A stretch of 50,874 bases of DNA from Alphaproteobacteria bacterium (GTDB lineage Bacteria > Pseudomonadota > Alphaproteobacteria > Rhodospirillales > Rhodospirillaceae), in assembly GCA_030835385.1 (NCBI GenBank), contig JAURPI010000004.1, positions 1 through 50,874 of the forward strand. Direction: 5' to 3'. Each line of letters starts with the position of its first letter. Positions within the stretch are counted from its first letter, which is position 1. The notes below the pieces were generated by a model. The model saw only the letters and a list, made by a program, of their open reading frames with translations. It ran no database searches and had not been told where the DNA came from. Shown piece by piece: positions 26,868-35,133 of this stretch. Made by a program: the position numbers and the translations under genes.

Positions 26868-27629
26868 TTACGGGGCGACCGGCTCAAAGGGAGCCGAATC
26901 GGGCGGCCCTTCTGCGAAAAGCCAATTCAGGCGTTGCGGTGGATAAGCCATGGCTGCCTCTATGGCAGGCAGAGCAAGAAGGGTGCTGGATGATGTTCCG
27001 AAACCAGAGTCCGTGTGAAAGCACATCGCGACGTTTAAAGAGTCGGGCATTGGGCCGGCTGCCAAGAGCGTTTTCCATGCAGCCCAATCGTCTTGATCAG
27101 GGTCGGGCACATTGGCCTCCTTAAATAGAGGCCAAAACGCTGCAATGCGAGGGCTCTTTTCTTCGTTCATATCGCCAGCTGTGACCATAGACAGGCCCTC
27201 TGGGATTTCAGTAACAGAAACGGCGTCTGACGCCGAGGTGTCTAGTTTCAGCCAGTAAGCATCTCGATTGTCAGCTATGACCAAGTTAAAATCGCGGAAG
27301 GCACGACCATCCAAATGCTCTAGGGCTTCTGCGGCCAAGATGGCGTCTGGGTGGCCAAGGGCATCTAACACGATTTCACCGCGACTGAGCTTGCCCTCTT
27401 GCGGTCCAAGGGTGCCCCGCCGGTTTAGGATGCAAGCGATAACTCCAAAATCGTTCACACCCATCCACGAGCCCCCACCCAGCTCATCCAGTCCGGCTGT
27501 GACTTCTGGGCGATCAGGCCAATGACGTCCTGGCGCCTTCCAAGGGCGGGTCAGTTGTTCGTCCCGGTTCGCGCCTAGCAGAAGAGGCCAGCGGTGCTCG
27601 GGGCGGCGTAGAATAACAACTGTGCACAT
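26868..27629 (-). CDS. NRDE family (TANGO2-like) protein
   Basis: This is the bacterial relative of eukaryotic TANGO2, with a proposed but unsettled role in haem or lipid handling and an Ntn-hydrolase-like N-terminal cysteine. From the ATG at 27629 the protein starts MCTVVILRRPEHRWPLLLGANRDE, with Cys2 positioned for maturation and the name-giving NRDE motif following. Later features are RHWPDRPEVTAGLDELGGGSWMGVN and ILNRRGTLGP, and FNLVIADNRDAYWL. It has 253 residues. The longer frame to 27665 adds 12 residues and would bury Cys2. It diverges from the zeta-subunit gene. Confidence 0.83.
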   Translation of the reverse strand: MCTVVILRRPEHRWPLLLGANRDEQLTRPWKAPGRHWPDRPEVTAGLDELGGGSWMGVNDFGVIACILNRRGTLGPQEGKLSRGEIVLDALGHPDAILAAEALEHLDGRAFRDFNLVIADNRDAYWLKLDTSASDAVSVTEIPEGLSMVTAGDMNEEKSPRIAAFWPLFKEANVPDPDQDDWAAWKTLLAAGPMPDSLNVAMCFHTDSGFGTSSSTLLALPAIEAAMAYPPQRLNWLFAEGPPDSAPFEPVAP

Positions 27630-27756
27630 AATGACCGGTGTCGCAGAACCTTCTCCGTTTGGCAATTGCGCCGGTCGATTAAGGCCATTATATGACTTGT
27701 ATCAACTCATAGCGGGCCTTGCCCGACCAACTTAGCCGACAAAGGTAAGCATAATC

Positions 27757-28083
27757 ATGACCGACGCGTTTCAGGACCGGGAAAAGGGTTTCGAGCGTAA
27801 GTACCAGCTGGACAAAGATCAGGAGTTCAGGGTCCAGGCTCGCCGGGATAAATTGTTTGGCCATTGGCTAGCGCAACGATTTGGCATGAGTGGTGACGAA
27901 GAAGAAGCCTATGTCATCGACGTGGTTGATTCTAACTTTGAAAAACCGGGCGATGACGACATGCTCGACAAAGTGAAGGCGGATATCGCCGCCAAAGGCG
28001 CTTCAATTGATGATGCTGAACTAAATGCCAAGCTGTATGAATGTATGGCCGAAGCGCACAAACAGGTTATTGAGGACGCCTAA
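27757..28083 (+). CDS. F1F0-ATPase inhibitor zeta subunit (DUF1476)
   Basis: In alphaproteobacteria such as Paracoccus the zeta subunit inhibits ATP hydrolysis by F1-ATPase through its N-terminus. The 108-residue protein starts with the typical FQDREKGFERKYQLDKDQEFRVQARRDKLFGHWLAQRFG and continues with a helical domain (DVVDSNFEKPGDDDMLDKVKADI). The family is essentially restricted to Alphaproteobacteria, which supports the taxonomic call. Its stop shares bases with the stop of the convergent purB gene. Confidence 0.9.
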   Translation: MTDAFQDREKGFERKYQLDKDQEFRVQARRDKLFGHWLAQRFGMSGDEEEAYVIDVVDSNFEKPGDDDMLDKVKADIAAKGASIDDAELNAKLYECMAEAHKQVIEDA

Positions 28084-29372
28084 CCAAACACCCGTTTGAA
28101 AATCGTATCGACGTGCTTGGTGTGGTACTCCATCGCGAATAATTCGCTTAACGCATCTTCGGAAATTTTATCCGTGACTTCGTTGTCCGCTTTGAGCCGA
28201 GACAGGAGGTCCCCTTTGCCATCCCAGACTTCCATCGCGTTGCGCTGGACCAAGCGGTAGGAGTCTTCACGGCTTACGCCGGCCTGCGTAAGGGCAAGTA
28301 GAACCCGTTGGGAAAAGACGAGCCCGCCCATGCCCTTGAGGTTGCGCTCTATTGCGTCAGGGTAGAGGACCAATTTGTCGATGACGCCAGTGAGGCGGGC
28401 GAGGGCGAAGTCCAGCGTTACTGTCGCGTCGGGACCAATCATTCGTTCAACTGACGAGTGAGAGATATCCCGCTCGTGCCAAAGAGCCACGTTTTCCATC
28501 GCTGGAATTGTGAATCCACGGACGAGGCGGGCAAGCCCCGTGAGATTCTCTGTCAGCACCGGGTTGCGTTTGTGAGGCATGGCCGAGGACCCTTTTTGGC
28601 CCGGCGAAAAGTATTCTTCCGCCTCCCGCACCTCGGTTCGCTGCAGGTGTCGAACTTCGGTGGCGATGCGTTCAATTGAACTGGCAATGACACCAAGAGT
28701 CGCGAAGTAAGCTGCATGTCGATCTCGCGGGATAACCTGAGTCGAGATTGGTTCAGCTTCCAAGCCAAGCGCCTTCGCAACATACACTTCGACACTAGGG
28801 TCGATATTCGCAAAAGTGCCGACAGCGCCTGAGATAGCGCAGGTCGCAATTTCTTTGCGGGCTTCTTTGAGGCGGGTTCGGTTGCGGTCGAACTCTGCGT
28901 ACATACCGGCAAACTTAAGACCCATTGTTGTTGGTTCTGCATGAATACCATGACTGCGCCCCATGCATACGGTCATTTTATGCTCGTGGGCGCGCCGTTT
29001 TATGACGTCGAGCAATGTGTCGATGTCAGCTAGCAAAATGTCTGTCGCCTGGACCAGTTGAACTGAAAGGCAAGTGTCTAAGACGTCTGAAGATGTCATG
29101 CCTTGGTGAACAAAGCGAGCATCCGGACCAACATGCTCAGCAAGGTTAGTTAGGAAGGCGATGACGTCATGTTTGACTTCGCGCTCAATCTCATCAATGC
29201 GATCGACTTCGAATTGGCCAAGTTTCCATACAGTTTCAGCGGCGCTCTTGGGAATCACCCCGAGTTCAGCCTGAGCGTCACAGGCGTGGGCTTCTATCTC
29301 GAACCAGATACGGAATTTGTTTTCGGGCTCCCAGATTTTGACCATCTCGGGGCGCGCATAGCGCGGAATCAT
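28080..29372 (-). CDS. purB: Adenylosuccinate lyase
   Basis: It cleaves SAICAR and adenylosuccinate in purine synthesis. The 430 residues belong to the fumarase/aspartase superfamily. Segments seen are IPRYARPEMVKIWEPENKFRIWFEIE at the start, VHQGMTSSDVLDTCLSVQL, CMGRSHGIHAEPTTMG, the signature GSSAMPHKRNPVLTENL carrying the flexible catalytic loop, and the ISHSSVERMIGPD segment after it. AGGAAG lies upstream of the ATG at 29372. It is near but not joined to the purL-C run, and convergent with the zeta subunit. Confidence 0.95.
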   Translation of the reverse strand: MIPRYARPEMVKIWEPENKFRIWFEIEAHACDAQAELGVIPKSAAETVWKLGQFEVDRIDEIEREVKHDVIAFLTNLAEHVGPDARFVHQGMTSSDVLDTCLSVQLVQATDILLADIDTLLDVIKRRAHEHKMTVCMGRSHGIHAEPTTMGLKFAGMYAEFDRNRTRLKEARKEIATCAISGAVGTFANIDPSVEVYVAKALGLEAEPISTQVIPRDRHAAYFATLGVIASSIERIATEVRHLQRTEVREAEEYFSPGQKGSSAMPHKRNPVLTENLTGLARLVRGFTIPAMENVALWHERDISHSSVERMIGPDATVTLDFALARLTGVIDKLVLYPDAIERNLKGMGGLVFSQRVLLALTQAGVSREDSYRLVQRNAMEVWDGKGDLLSRLKADNEVTDKISEDALSELFAMEYHTKHVDTIFKRVFG

Positions 29373-29485
29373 CGGCGGCTTCCTGAAAAGGTGAACGTGT
29401 CCCGAAGGTATAGAGAGTTCTTGGCCTTACTTCCACCCGCACAATCGCAAGGCAGCCATCAAATTTTGGCCGCTGCGCCGCAGTG

Positions 29486-30246
29486 TCACAGGAGGCCGTC
29501 TCGACGAAACGAGACATGGTGACCACGCCCGATCACGACATGATCATGTAAGATCAGGCCAACTGCCTCCATGGTCTCTTTCATTTTTTTGGTCACCTCT
29601 ATGTCGGCACGCGACGGTGAGGGATCTCCAGACGGGAGGTTGTGCACCATGATAATCGCCGTTGCGTTTAGGGCGAGGGCCCGTTTGACGACCCCCGCGG
29701 GTAAACTCGAGTATGGTCTATGGCTCCCTTTTGCTGGGCTTCGTCGGAAATTAGTTTGTTCTTCTTGTCGAAATAGAGAAGTCGGAACTGTTCTGTTTCC
29801 TCAAACGCCATCAATGCTGTGCAATAATCTATCAGGGCTTGCCAAGAGGAAATAACCGGCTTCTCCGTCACACTAGAACGTAACAGGCGGGTCGCCCCGG
29901 CCTGGCCGGCTTTGAGGCTGGCGACGGCGCTTTCACCTAAGCCATCAACTGCGAGGAGTTTGTCTTTGTCTGCTGCGACAACTTCTGCAAATGAGCCAAA
30001 TTCTTCGATCAATTTTTTGGCGATTGGCTTTGTGTTTTTGCGCGGCAGTGCAGAGAACAACAGCAATTCGAGCAACTCGTAGGCGGCAAGGGCATCAGGT
30101 CCAGATTCAAGGAACCGGGTTCGCAAACGGGCGCGGTGGCCATGATAACCGGCTTTAGTTTGTTTCCTTTCGTCGCTCGGAAATAACTGTGAGCTGGTGT
30201 CGCTCAGACCGCGTTCTATTTTAGGCGATGAACGCTTTGCAGCCAT
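29486..30246 (-). pseudogene. radC: radC, frameshifted and active-site-altered
   Basis: RadC proteins carry an N-terminal helix-hairpin-helix region and a C-terminal JAB/MPN (JAMM) domain. The first 184 or so residues are intact through EQFRLLYFDKKNKLISDEAQQKGAIDHTRVYPR. There one base is missing in a run of Gs (29692-29697 on this strand) and the frame ends at 29668. In the shifted frame the rest is readable to a natural stop at 29486-29488: VVKRALALNATAIIMVHN, LPSGDPSPSRADIEVT, LHDHVVIG and SFRRDGLL. The metal motif, normally HNHPSGDP, reads HNLPSGDP: the second histidine is Leu (codon 29636-29638). A frameshift plus loss of a metal ligand argues for a real pseudogene rather than only a sequencing slip. 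Confidence 0.82.
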
Positions 30247-30254
30247 CAGCTGTG

Positions 30255-31076
30255 TTATCCCTCGAAGGGCGGGCAGGTATAGCCTTTGGGAGACAGTGTA
30301 AAAATCTCAAAACCATCTGCGGTGACACCGATGGTGTGTTCAAATTGAGCTGACAGTGACTTATCGCGTGTGACTGCTGTCCAACCATCTTCAAGAATTT
30401 TTGTTTCATAACGACCAGCATTGATCATCGGCTCAATTGTGAAAATCATGCCTTGCTCTAGCACCATGCCCGCACCTGGGCGCCCAACATGCATAACGTT
30501 TGGCGCAGTGTGAAAGACTTGACCAATACCATGTCCACAGAAATCACGGACGACCGAAAACCGCTTGCCTTCTGCATAGGTCTGAATCGCATGCCCAACA
30601 TCACCTAGCGTTGCGCCGGGTCGTACCGCTTCGATCCCTCTCATCATGGAGGCGTAGGTCGCCTCAACCAGCCGTCGGGCTTTGATCTTCACGTCGCCAA
30701 CGTAAAACATTCTGCTGGTGTCGCCGAACCAATCATTGAGGATTGGCGAGACATCAATGTTGACGATATCTCCATCTTTCAAGACGCGGTCGCCGGGTAT
30801 GCCATGGCAAACAACGTGATTGATGGAGGTGCATATTGATTTCGGGTAGCCGCGATAGCCGAGTGGTCCTGGGATCGCATCGTGTTCGACATGAAAGTCG
30901 TAACACAGCTTGTCTAGTTCGCCGGTTGTTACCCCTGGTTTGACGTGTGGCGTGATGAAATCAAGAATCTCGGCGGCAAGACGCCCGGACTTTCGCATCG
31001 CTTCAAAAGCTTCGGGACCATGCAGAATGATCTCATTTGGGCGAGGGCGTTCTTGAGTTTCCAAAGCGAGGTTCAT
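30255..31076 (-). CDS. map: Type I methionine aminopeptidase
   Basis: It removes the initiator methionine from nascent proteins and is essential in most bacteria. The 273 residues show the pita-bread fold ligands: NHVVCHGIPGDR, DIVNIDVSPILNDWFGDTSRMF (two Asp ligands), FCGHGIGQVFHTAPNV (His ligand), IFTIEPMINAG (Glu) and SAQFEHTIGVT (last Glu). The N-terminus is slightly longer than in E. coli. Upstream spacing gives only a weak ribosome-binding site. It lies directly upstream of the radC remnant and downstream of sfsA, an order common in alphaproteobacteria. Confidence 0.95.
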   Translation of the reverse strand: MNLALETQERPRPNEIILHGPEAFEAMRKSGRLAAEILDFITPHVKPGVTTGELDKLCYDFHVEHDAIPGPLGYRGYPKSICTSINHVVCHGIPGDRVLKDGDIVNIDVSPILNDWFGDTSRMFYVGDVKIKARRLVEATYASMMRGIEAVRPGATLGDVGHAIQTYAEGKRFSVVRDFCGHGIGQVFHTAPNVMHVGRPGAGMVLEQGMIFTIEPMINAGRYETKILEDGWTAVTRDKSLSAQFEHTIGVTADGFEIFTLSPKGYTCPPFEG

Positions 31077-31130
31077 CCCATAACCAATTTTCTAATTTCG
31101 GGCTAAAATAGAGCCTGACATATAGGGGTT

Positions 31131-31847
31131 TCAGCTTGGTAAATCCATGGGCAGGGGGCCGGAAATGCTGATTTCCTCAGGTGTTACGTCGCATTGATAG
31201 CACAAAACCTCTACCCCAGCTTTGATGGCGACGGCCAATCCAGCCTTATAATCAGGGTCAATATCGCCAGCAACACTGAATCTTGGGCAGTCGCCGCGCT
31301 GCACCAAATAGAACATCGCCGCCCGGTGACCCTCAGAGACCATGTCTGCCAATTCGCCAAGGTGCTTGGCACCTCGGGTGGTCACGGAATCCGGAAACTC
31401 GGCGTTCCCTTTAGGGGTGAGGTCTCGTTTCATGGTGACGTTTTTCACCTCCACGTAGCAGGGAGGTTTGCCCTCTGCTTCTAGGAGCATGTCGATGCGC
31501 GAATTCTTACCGTACTTGACCTCGCGTCGAAGCGAGTCATAGCCGGCGAGTTCAGAAATCTCTCCCGCTTCGATGGCTTCGGCGACAATGCGGTTGGGGT
31601 GCCCTGTATTGATGCCAACATTGTGCCCTTCGATTTGAACGACTTCCCAGGTGTATTTGAGTTTGCGTTTTGGGTTGTTGGCTGGGGAAATCCAAACCGG
31701 TGCGCCTTCTGGCTTGACCGACAACATGGAACCAGAATTTGCACAGTGTGCGACGACGGTATCACCATTTTCTAACACGACGTCTGCAAAGAACCGCTTG
31801 TAGCGTTTTACCAGTTTGCCTTTTAGGAGTTTGGTCTCAAACTTCAT
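31131..31847 (-). CDS. sfsA: SfsA family DNA-binding protein
   Basis: SfsA was named for sugar fermentation stimulation in E. coli; the family has a nucleic-acid-binding OB-like part and a nuclease-like fold. The 238 residues show KGKLVKRYKRFFADVVLENGDTVVAHCANSGSM, then KRKLKYTWEVV, the NSRIDMLLEAEGKPPCYVEVKNVT segment resembling a PD-(D/E)xK nuclease core, and FPDSVTTRGAKHLGEL. AGGAAA lies seven bases before the ATG. Its in vivo role is uncertain. Confidence 0.9.
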   Translation of the reverse strand: MKFETKLLKGKLVKRYKRFFADVVLENGDTVVAHCANSGSMLSVKPEGAPVWISPANNPKRKLKYTWEVVQIEGHNVGINTGHPNRIVAEAIEAGEISELAGYDSLRREVKYGKNSRIDMLLEAEGKPPCYVEVKNVTMKRDLTPKGNAEFPDSVTTRGAKHLGELADMVSEGHRAAMFYLVQRGDCPRFSVAGDIDPDYKAGLAVAIKAGVEVLCYQCDVTPEEISISGPLPMDLPS

Positions 31848-31875
31848 AACGTAATTTCCTGACTGCTTTCTCTAG

Positions 31876-32772
31876 CTATAGCGGTTTTTCATCCGAGCCA
31901 AGGGCATCGGATAAACGGTTTTGTGCGGATCCCGGCGCTAGGGGTTTTTGCTGCGAGTCAGAGGGCGACCAAGCCGTAAGTGTTACGATTTCAAAGGTCG
32001 CCAGCAGTTGTCCAGATTTAGAACAATGCCGGTCGCGATATATCTCCTCCGCTGCACTGAATAGACGATTGGTTGTAAGTCCTCTAGTTCGTTCTTGTAT
32101 TGCGTTGGTCTCGCCCATGCGGCGTAGATCATTAAACAGGCTTTCCAGGCTATCAAATTCACAGACAATGAGATCCGTGTCTGCGACCGGTAACGCAAAG
32201 CCTGCGCGTAGCAGCAAATTTCCCGCGTCGCGAACGTCAATGAAAGGGGATACTCGAGGTGTGATGCCTCCCAAGACCGTGCTTTCCGCCTCGACCAGGC
32301 AATCTCTTAATTCATGCAGTGTTGCCCCACCAAAAAGGCTGGCGAGAAAAAGGCCGTCCGGCTCTAAGCACCGCCGCAGCTGAATGAGGGATCCAGGAAG
32401 ATCGTTTGTCCAGTGTAGTGAGTGCTCCGCGATGATCAGGTCAAAGACTTCTGATCCAAAGGGGATCCATTCTTCGTCACAGGCTACCGCACAAAAACCT
32501 TTCTGTTGTGCACCTCGGACATAGTCTTCAGCGAAATCACTAGCAACAACCGTTTCGATGCCATGGTCGCGTGACAAGACCGCTGAAGTTTCTCCGGATC
32601 GACATCCAAGATTTAATGCAGTTTTGAAGGACCTTTTTACATCTAGAAGTCGATCTAGGAGTTGCTGCCGGTTATTGACTAAGAGTGGCGTCGACGAATT
32701 AGAAAGGCTGGCCGCACGTTGACGGTTTCTTGCGATTCTTGGGCGATCAAAAATTTTGGGCGGCGCGTTCAT
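31876..32772 (-). CDS. SAM-dependent methyltransferase, NDUFAF5/BioC-like
   Basis: From the ATG at 32772 it has 298 residues. The opening PPKIFDRPRIARNRQRAA matches the alphaproteobacterial and mitochondrial NDUFAF5 group, whose human member hydroxylates an arginine of complex I. The SAM-binding region is TALNLGCRSGETSAVLS, followed by VVASDFAEDYV, then FDLIIAEHSLHWTNDLPGSLIQLRRCLEPDGLFLASLFGG, shared with BioC. A GTG six codons upstream gives a longer frame without support. It diverges from the comF remnant, 38 bases away. I favour a complex I or general methyltransferase role over biotin synthesis, since no bio genes are near. Confidence 0.78.
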   Translation of the reverse strand: MNAPPKIFDRPRIARNRQRAASLSNSSTPLLVNNRQQLLDRLLDVKRSFKTALNLGCRSGETSAVLSRDHGIETVVASDFAEDYVRGAQQKGFCAVACDEEWIPFGSEVFDLIIAEHSLHWTNDLPGSLIQLRRCLEPDGLFLASLFGGATLHELRDCLVEAESTVLGGITPRVSPFIDVRDAGNLLLRAGFALPVADTDLIVCEFDSLESLFNDLRRMGETNAIQERTRGLTTNRLFSAAEEIYRDRHCSKSGQLLATFEIVTLTAWSPSDSQQKPLAPGSAQNRLSDALGSDEKPL

Positions 32773-32810
32773 GCTAGGCTTATCGCACACCTACTGGATG
32801 GTGGAAAAGG

Positions 32811-33178
32811 ATGCTGAAACTCACGTCGGGTCATCACTTAAAGGCGCTGGGCCGCCGCGCCCTAGATGCGGTGATGCCGCCGCGGTGCTTAAAGTGTGGG
32901 GTCGTGGTCGCTGATCCGGGGGCGGTCTGCGTCTATGATGATAAGAGCCGCCCCCTGGTTACCCGGTTTAAGTGCGCTGACCGAACTGATTTTACGCCCT
33001 CCTTGGCCCGGTGGATGGTGCGTGCTGGCGCGTCACTCCTTGACGAGGCCGATCTCATCATACCGCTCCCGCTCCACCGCTGGCGCTTGATGACTGCGCC
33101 AATTCTCTGACGCGTGCAGGAGCAGCGCGCGTTGACGCTTTGGTTGTGGGGCGCGTGCCAGCACCTAGCGGCTGGGTG
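32811..33178 (+). pseudogene. comF: comF remnant with internal deletion and frameshift
   Basis: ComF is a phosphoribosyltransferase-like protein needed for DNA uptake in competent bacteria, normally about 240 residues. The first frame (32811-33110, 99 residues) keeps AVMPPRCLKCGVVVADPGAVC, half of the zinc finger, then jumps directly to YDDKSRPLVTRFKCADRTDF, ARWMVRAGASLLDEADLIIPLPLHRWRLM, so about 60-70 residues including the second cysteine pair are missing. It then hits a stop where RRYNQ is expected. In the next frame (about 33103-33178) recognisable ComF sequence resumes: NSLTRAGAARVDALVVGRVPAPSGW, where the family has a VRATPSQGG-type motif. The catalytic end is gone, and the 3' part is overlapped antisense by the gene at 33058-33774. 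Confidence 0.75.
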
Positions 33179-33774
33179 ATCCAGTTTAAGTGTGGTCCGC
33201 AGGCTCGAATGCGTTTTTCAGATTCTGCGGGCGAAGTCGAGGCGTCGACCGTGCAAAGGACATCACAATCGGTCTTAGAGCATTTTGTTCCGGACCAGCC
33301 AATGCCCTTAGTTCTAAGAGGTGAGGGGTCTGTGGCCAGTGGCTTGGCTAGACGGCCAAACAAACTCACTAACGCTTTGAATGACAACGTATCGAGAGTT
33401 TCTAGGTCGCAATACTCCGGAACTGGAAACCATTCCGCTGCAACAATTGGTCCTTCTTCGACACGCGCCACCATGTGATGCACCGTCACGCCGAAATTTT
33501 TGGCGGCCTCATACAACGCGAAGACGCTTGGATACCGCCCTGGGTAAGAAGGAGGGCCTGGATGAAAATTGTAGATTCCACAATCGATGGCTTCGAGATG
33601 GGTGCCCGGCACGATAACTGAGGAGCAGAGAGCGATCAGACGCGTTCCGGACTCGGGGTTGGCGCAGGCGGTGTCCAGTTGTTCCCGGGTTGGCGCGGCT
33701 ATGATCTCAAGGCCAGAATTTTCAGATGTTAAAAAGCGGCCCAGAGCATCCGCTTCCACATCGCCCATCAGCAT
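33058..33774 (-). CDS. Formyltransferase-like protein (Fmt/GART fold)
   Basis: The 238-residue protein resembles the catalytic domain of formyltransferases. Its core is GIYNFHPGPPSYPGRYPSVFALYEAAKNFGVTVHHMVARVEEGPIVAAEWF, with Asn69 and His71 in the places of the family Asn-His pair; the third catalytic residue, Asp, appears replaced within VEEGPI. It lacks the C-terminal tRNA-binding domain of true Fmt, so it is not the housekeeping enzyme. The last 35 or so residues (from about GAGTRPTTKAS) are antisense to comF sequence and low in complexity, so the natural C-terminus was probably lost in the event that truncated comF. A start at 33768 is an alternative. Confidence 0.6.
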   Translation of the reverse strand: MLMGDVEADALGRFLTSENSGLEIIAAPTREQLDTACANPESGTRLIALCSSVIVPGTHLEAIDCGIYNFHPGPPSYPGRYPSVFALYEAAKNFGVTVHHMVARVEEGPIVAAEWFPVPEYCDLETLDTLSFKALVSLFGRLAKPLATDPSPLRTKGIGWSGTKCSKTDCDVLCTVDASTSPAESEKRIRACGPHLNWITQPLGAGTRPTTKASTRAAPARVRELAQSSSASGGAGAV

Positions 33775-33905
33775 AATTATTCTTTTCAGGATCGTCGGTA
33801 CGATGCGTCTCCGTCTTTTATGTCTGCGGGCGCTTGAAGAGGCCCCGGCAAAGCCTAATATGCCTTACGAGGTAGCAGCATTACAGGAAGGCTGGTGAAC
33901 CAGCT

Positions 33906-34175
33906 ATGGCTGACATTGAAATATATTCGTCACCAATTTGCGGCTTTTGCTATCGGGCGAAGAGTTTGCTCGATCAGAAAGGCGCATCTTTTCAAGAGAT
34001 TGATGTCTTGATGAATGGTGAGCGTAAGAAAGAAATGATGAAACGTGCCGGCGGTCGTCATACCGTGCCGCAGATATTTATAAATGATATGCATGTGGGT
34101 GGGTGTGACGAGCTGTACGCTCTTGATCGCACTGGAGAGCTCGACAAGCTGTTGTCAGAAGACGTGTTGAGTTAG
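33906..34175 (+). CDS. grxC: Dithiol glutaredoxin, GrxC type
   Basis: It reduces disulfides and mixed disulfides with glutathione. The 89 residues have the active site ICGFCYRAK (Cys12, Cys15), a variant of the usual CPYC. HTVPQIFIND, with the cis-proline, and VGGCDELYALDRTGELDKLL, the glutathione-binding end, follow. It starts an operon with the Nit-type amidase ten bases downstream and DUF1178. The gene order comF-grxC-nitrilase-DUF1178 is a recurring alphaproteobacterial arrangement, here interrupted by the formyltransferase-like gene. Confidence 0.92.
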   Translation: MADIEIYSSPICGFCYRAKSLLDQKGASFQEIDVLMNGERKKEMMKRAGGRHTVPQIFINDMHVGGCDELYALDRTGELDKLLSEDVLS

Positions 34176-34185
34176 CCGAAAAGAC

Positions 34186-35025
34186 ATGCCCTCGGATAAA
34201 CCCAAATTTTCTGTTGCTTGCTTGCAGGTCAACGCTGGCAATGATCTCCAGAAAAATATCGATACCGCTGTTGAGATGATTGGTAAGGCTGTCGATGACG
34301 GTGCCGAGCTTATTCTCATGCCAGAAAACGTCACAATGATGGAGTGGGGTCGTAAAGCGATCACGTCTAAGGCGCAGGCGGAATGCGACCATCAAGGACT
34401 TGCGGTATTCAAAACGGCGGCCAAGCAGCACAGCGTTTGGCTTCACTGCGGCAGTCTCGCCGTGAGTCTTGACGACGGTCGTGTCGCTAACCGCACCTAT
34501 GTGTTGGATTCAGATGGCGAGATCATGGCCCGTTACGACAAAATACATATGTTTGATGTCGACCTGGGAAATGGCGAGCGCTATGCGGAAAGTTCTACGT
34601 TCGCACCCGGAGATAAAGCGGTTGTCGTTGACCTTCCATGGGGCAGGCTCGGTCTAACAATATGTTACGACCTGCGCTTCCCGGCGCTGTTTCGTGACCT
34701 GGCGCTAGCCGAGGCAGACATGATTACGGTGCCATCTGCGTTCACGCAGGTCACGGGTGAAGCGCATTGGCATGTGTTGTTACGATCAAGAGCGATAGAG
34801 ACGGGGGCTTTTATTTTTGCACCGGCACAGACCGGCACGCACCCTGCCGATCGGAAGACGTATGGGCATGCTTTGATTATTGATCCGTGGGGAAAGGTCC
34901 TGGCTGATGCTGGGGCGGATCCAGGAATAATTAGTGCTAATATTGACGTCGCGGTCGTTGGTAAAACACGCAGAAAGATGCCGTCTTTAGGTCATGGCCG
35001 CCCGTTTGAGCCGGTTTCTGGCTGA
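34186..35025 (+). CDS. Nit1-type carbon-nitrogen hydrolase, probable deaminated glutathione amidase
   Basis: This nitrilase-superfamily amidase has 279 residues. The catalytic triad is Glu47 (LMPENV), Lys119 (RYDKIHMFDVD) and Cys160 in TICYDLRFPALFR. The CYDLRFP and KIHMFDVD motifs are those of Nit1, which repairs deaminated glutathione, a by-product of transaminases. Its position ten bases after a glutaredoxin gene fits a glutathione-related job. AQTGTHPADRKTYGHALIIDPWG is the usual C-terminal segment. An omega-amidase role is less likely given these motifs. Confidence 0.85.
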   Translation: MPSDKPKFSVACLQVNAGNDLQKNIDTAVEMIGKAVDDGAELILMPENVTMMEWGRKAITSKAQAECDHQGLAVFKTAAKQHSVWLHCGSLAVSLDDGRVANRTYVLDSDGEIMARYDKIHMFDVDLGNGERYAESSTFAPGDKAVVVDLPWGRLGLTICYDLRFPALFRDLALAEADMITVPSAFTQVTGEAHWHVLLRSRAIETGAFIFAPAQTGTHPADRKTYGHALIIDPWGKVLADAGADPGIISANIDVAVVGKTRRKMPSLGHGRPFEPVSG

Positions 35026-35133
35026 CATCAAGTCTCTGAATGCGATCTTTATGTAAAGGTGAAACTTGTTAATGAACTTGAAACTCGGGTGCTGCATCCT
35101 TACAACACCGAGCTCTCAACGGATTGCAACGCT

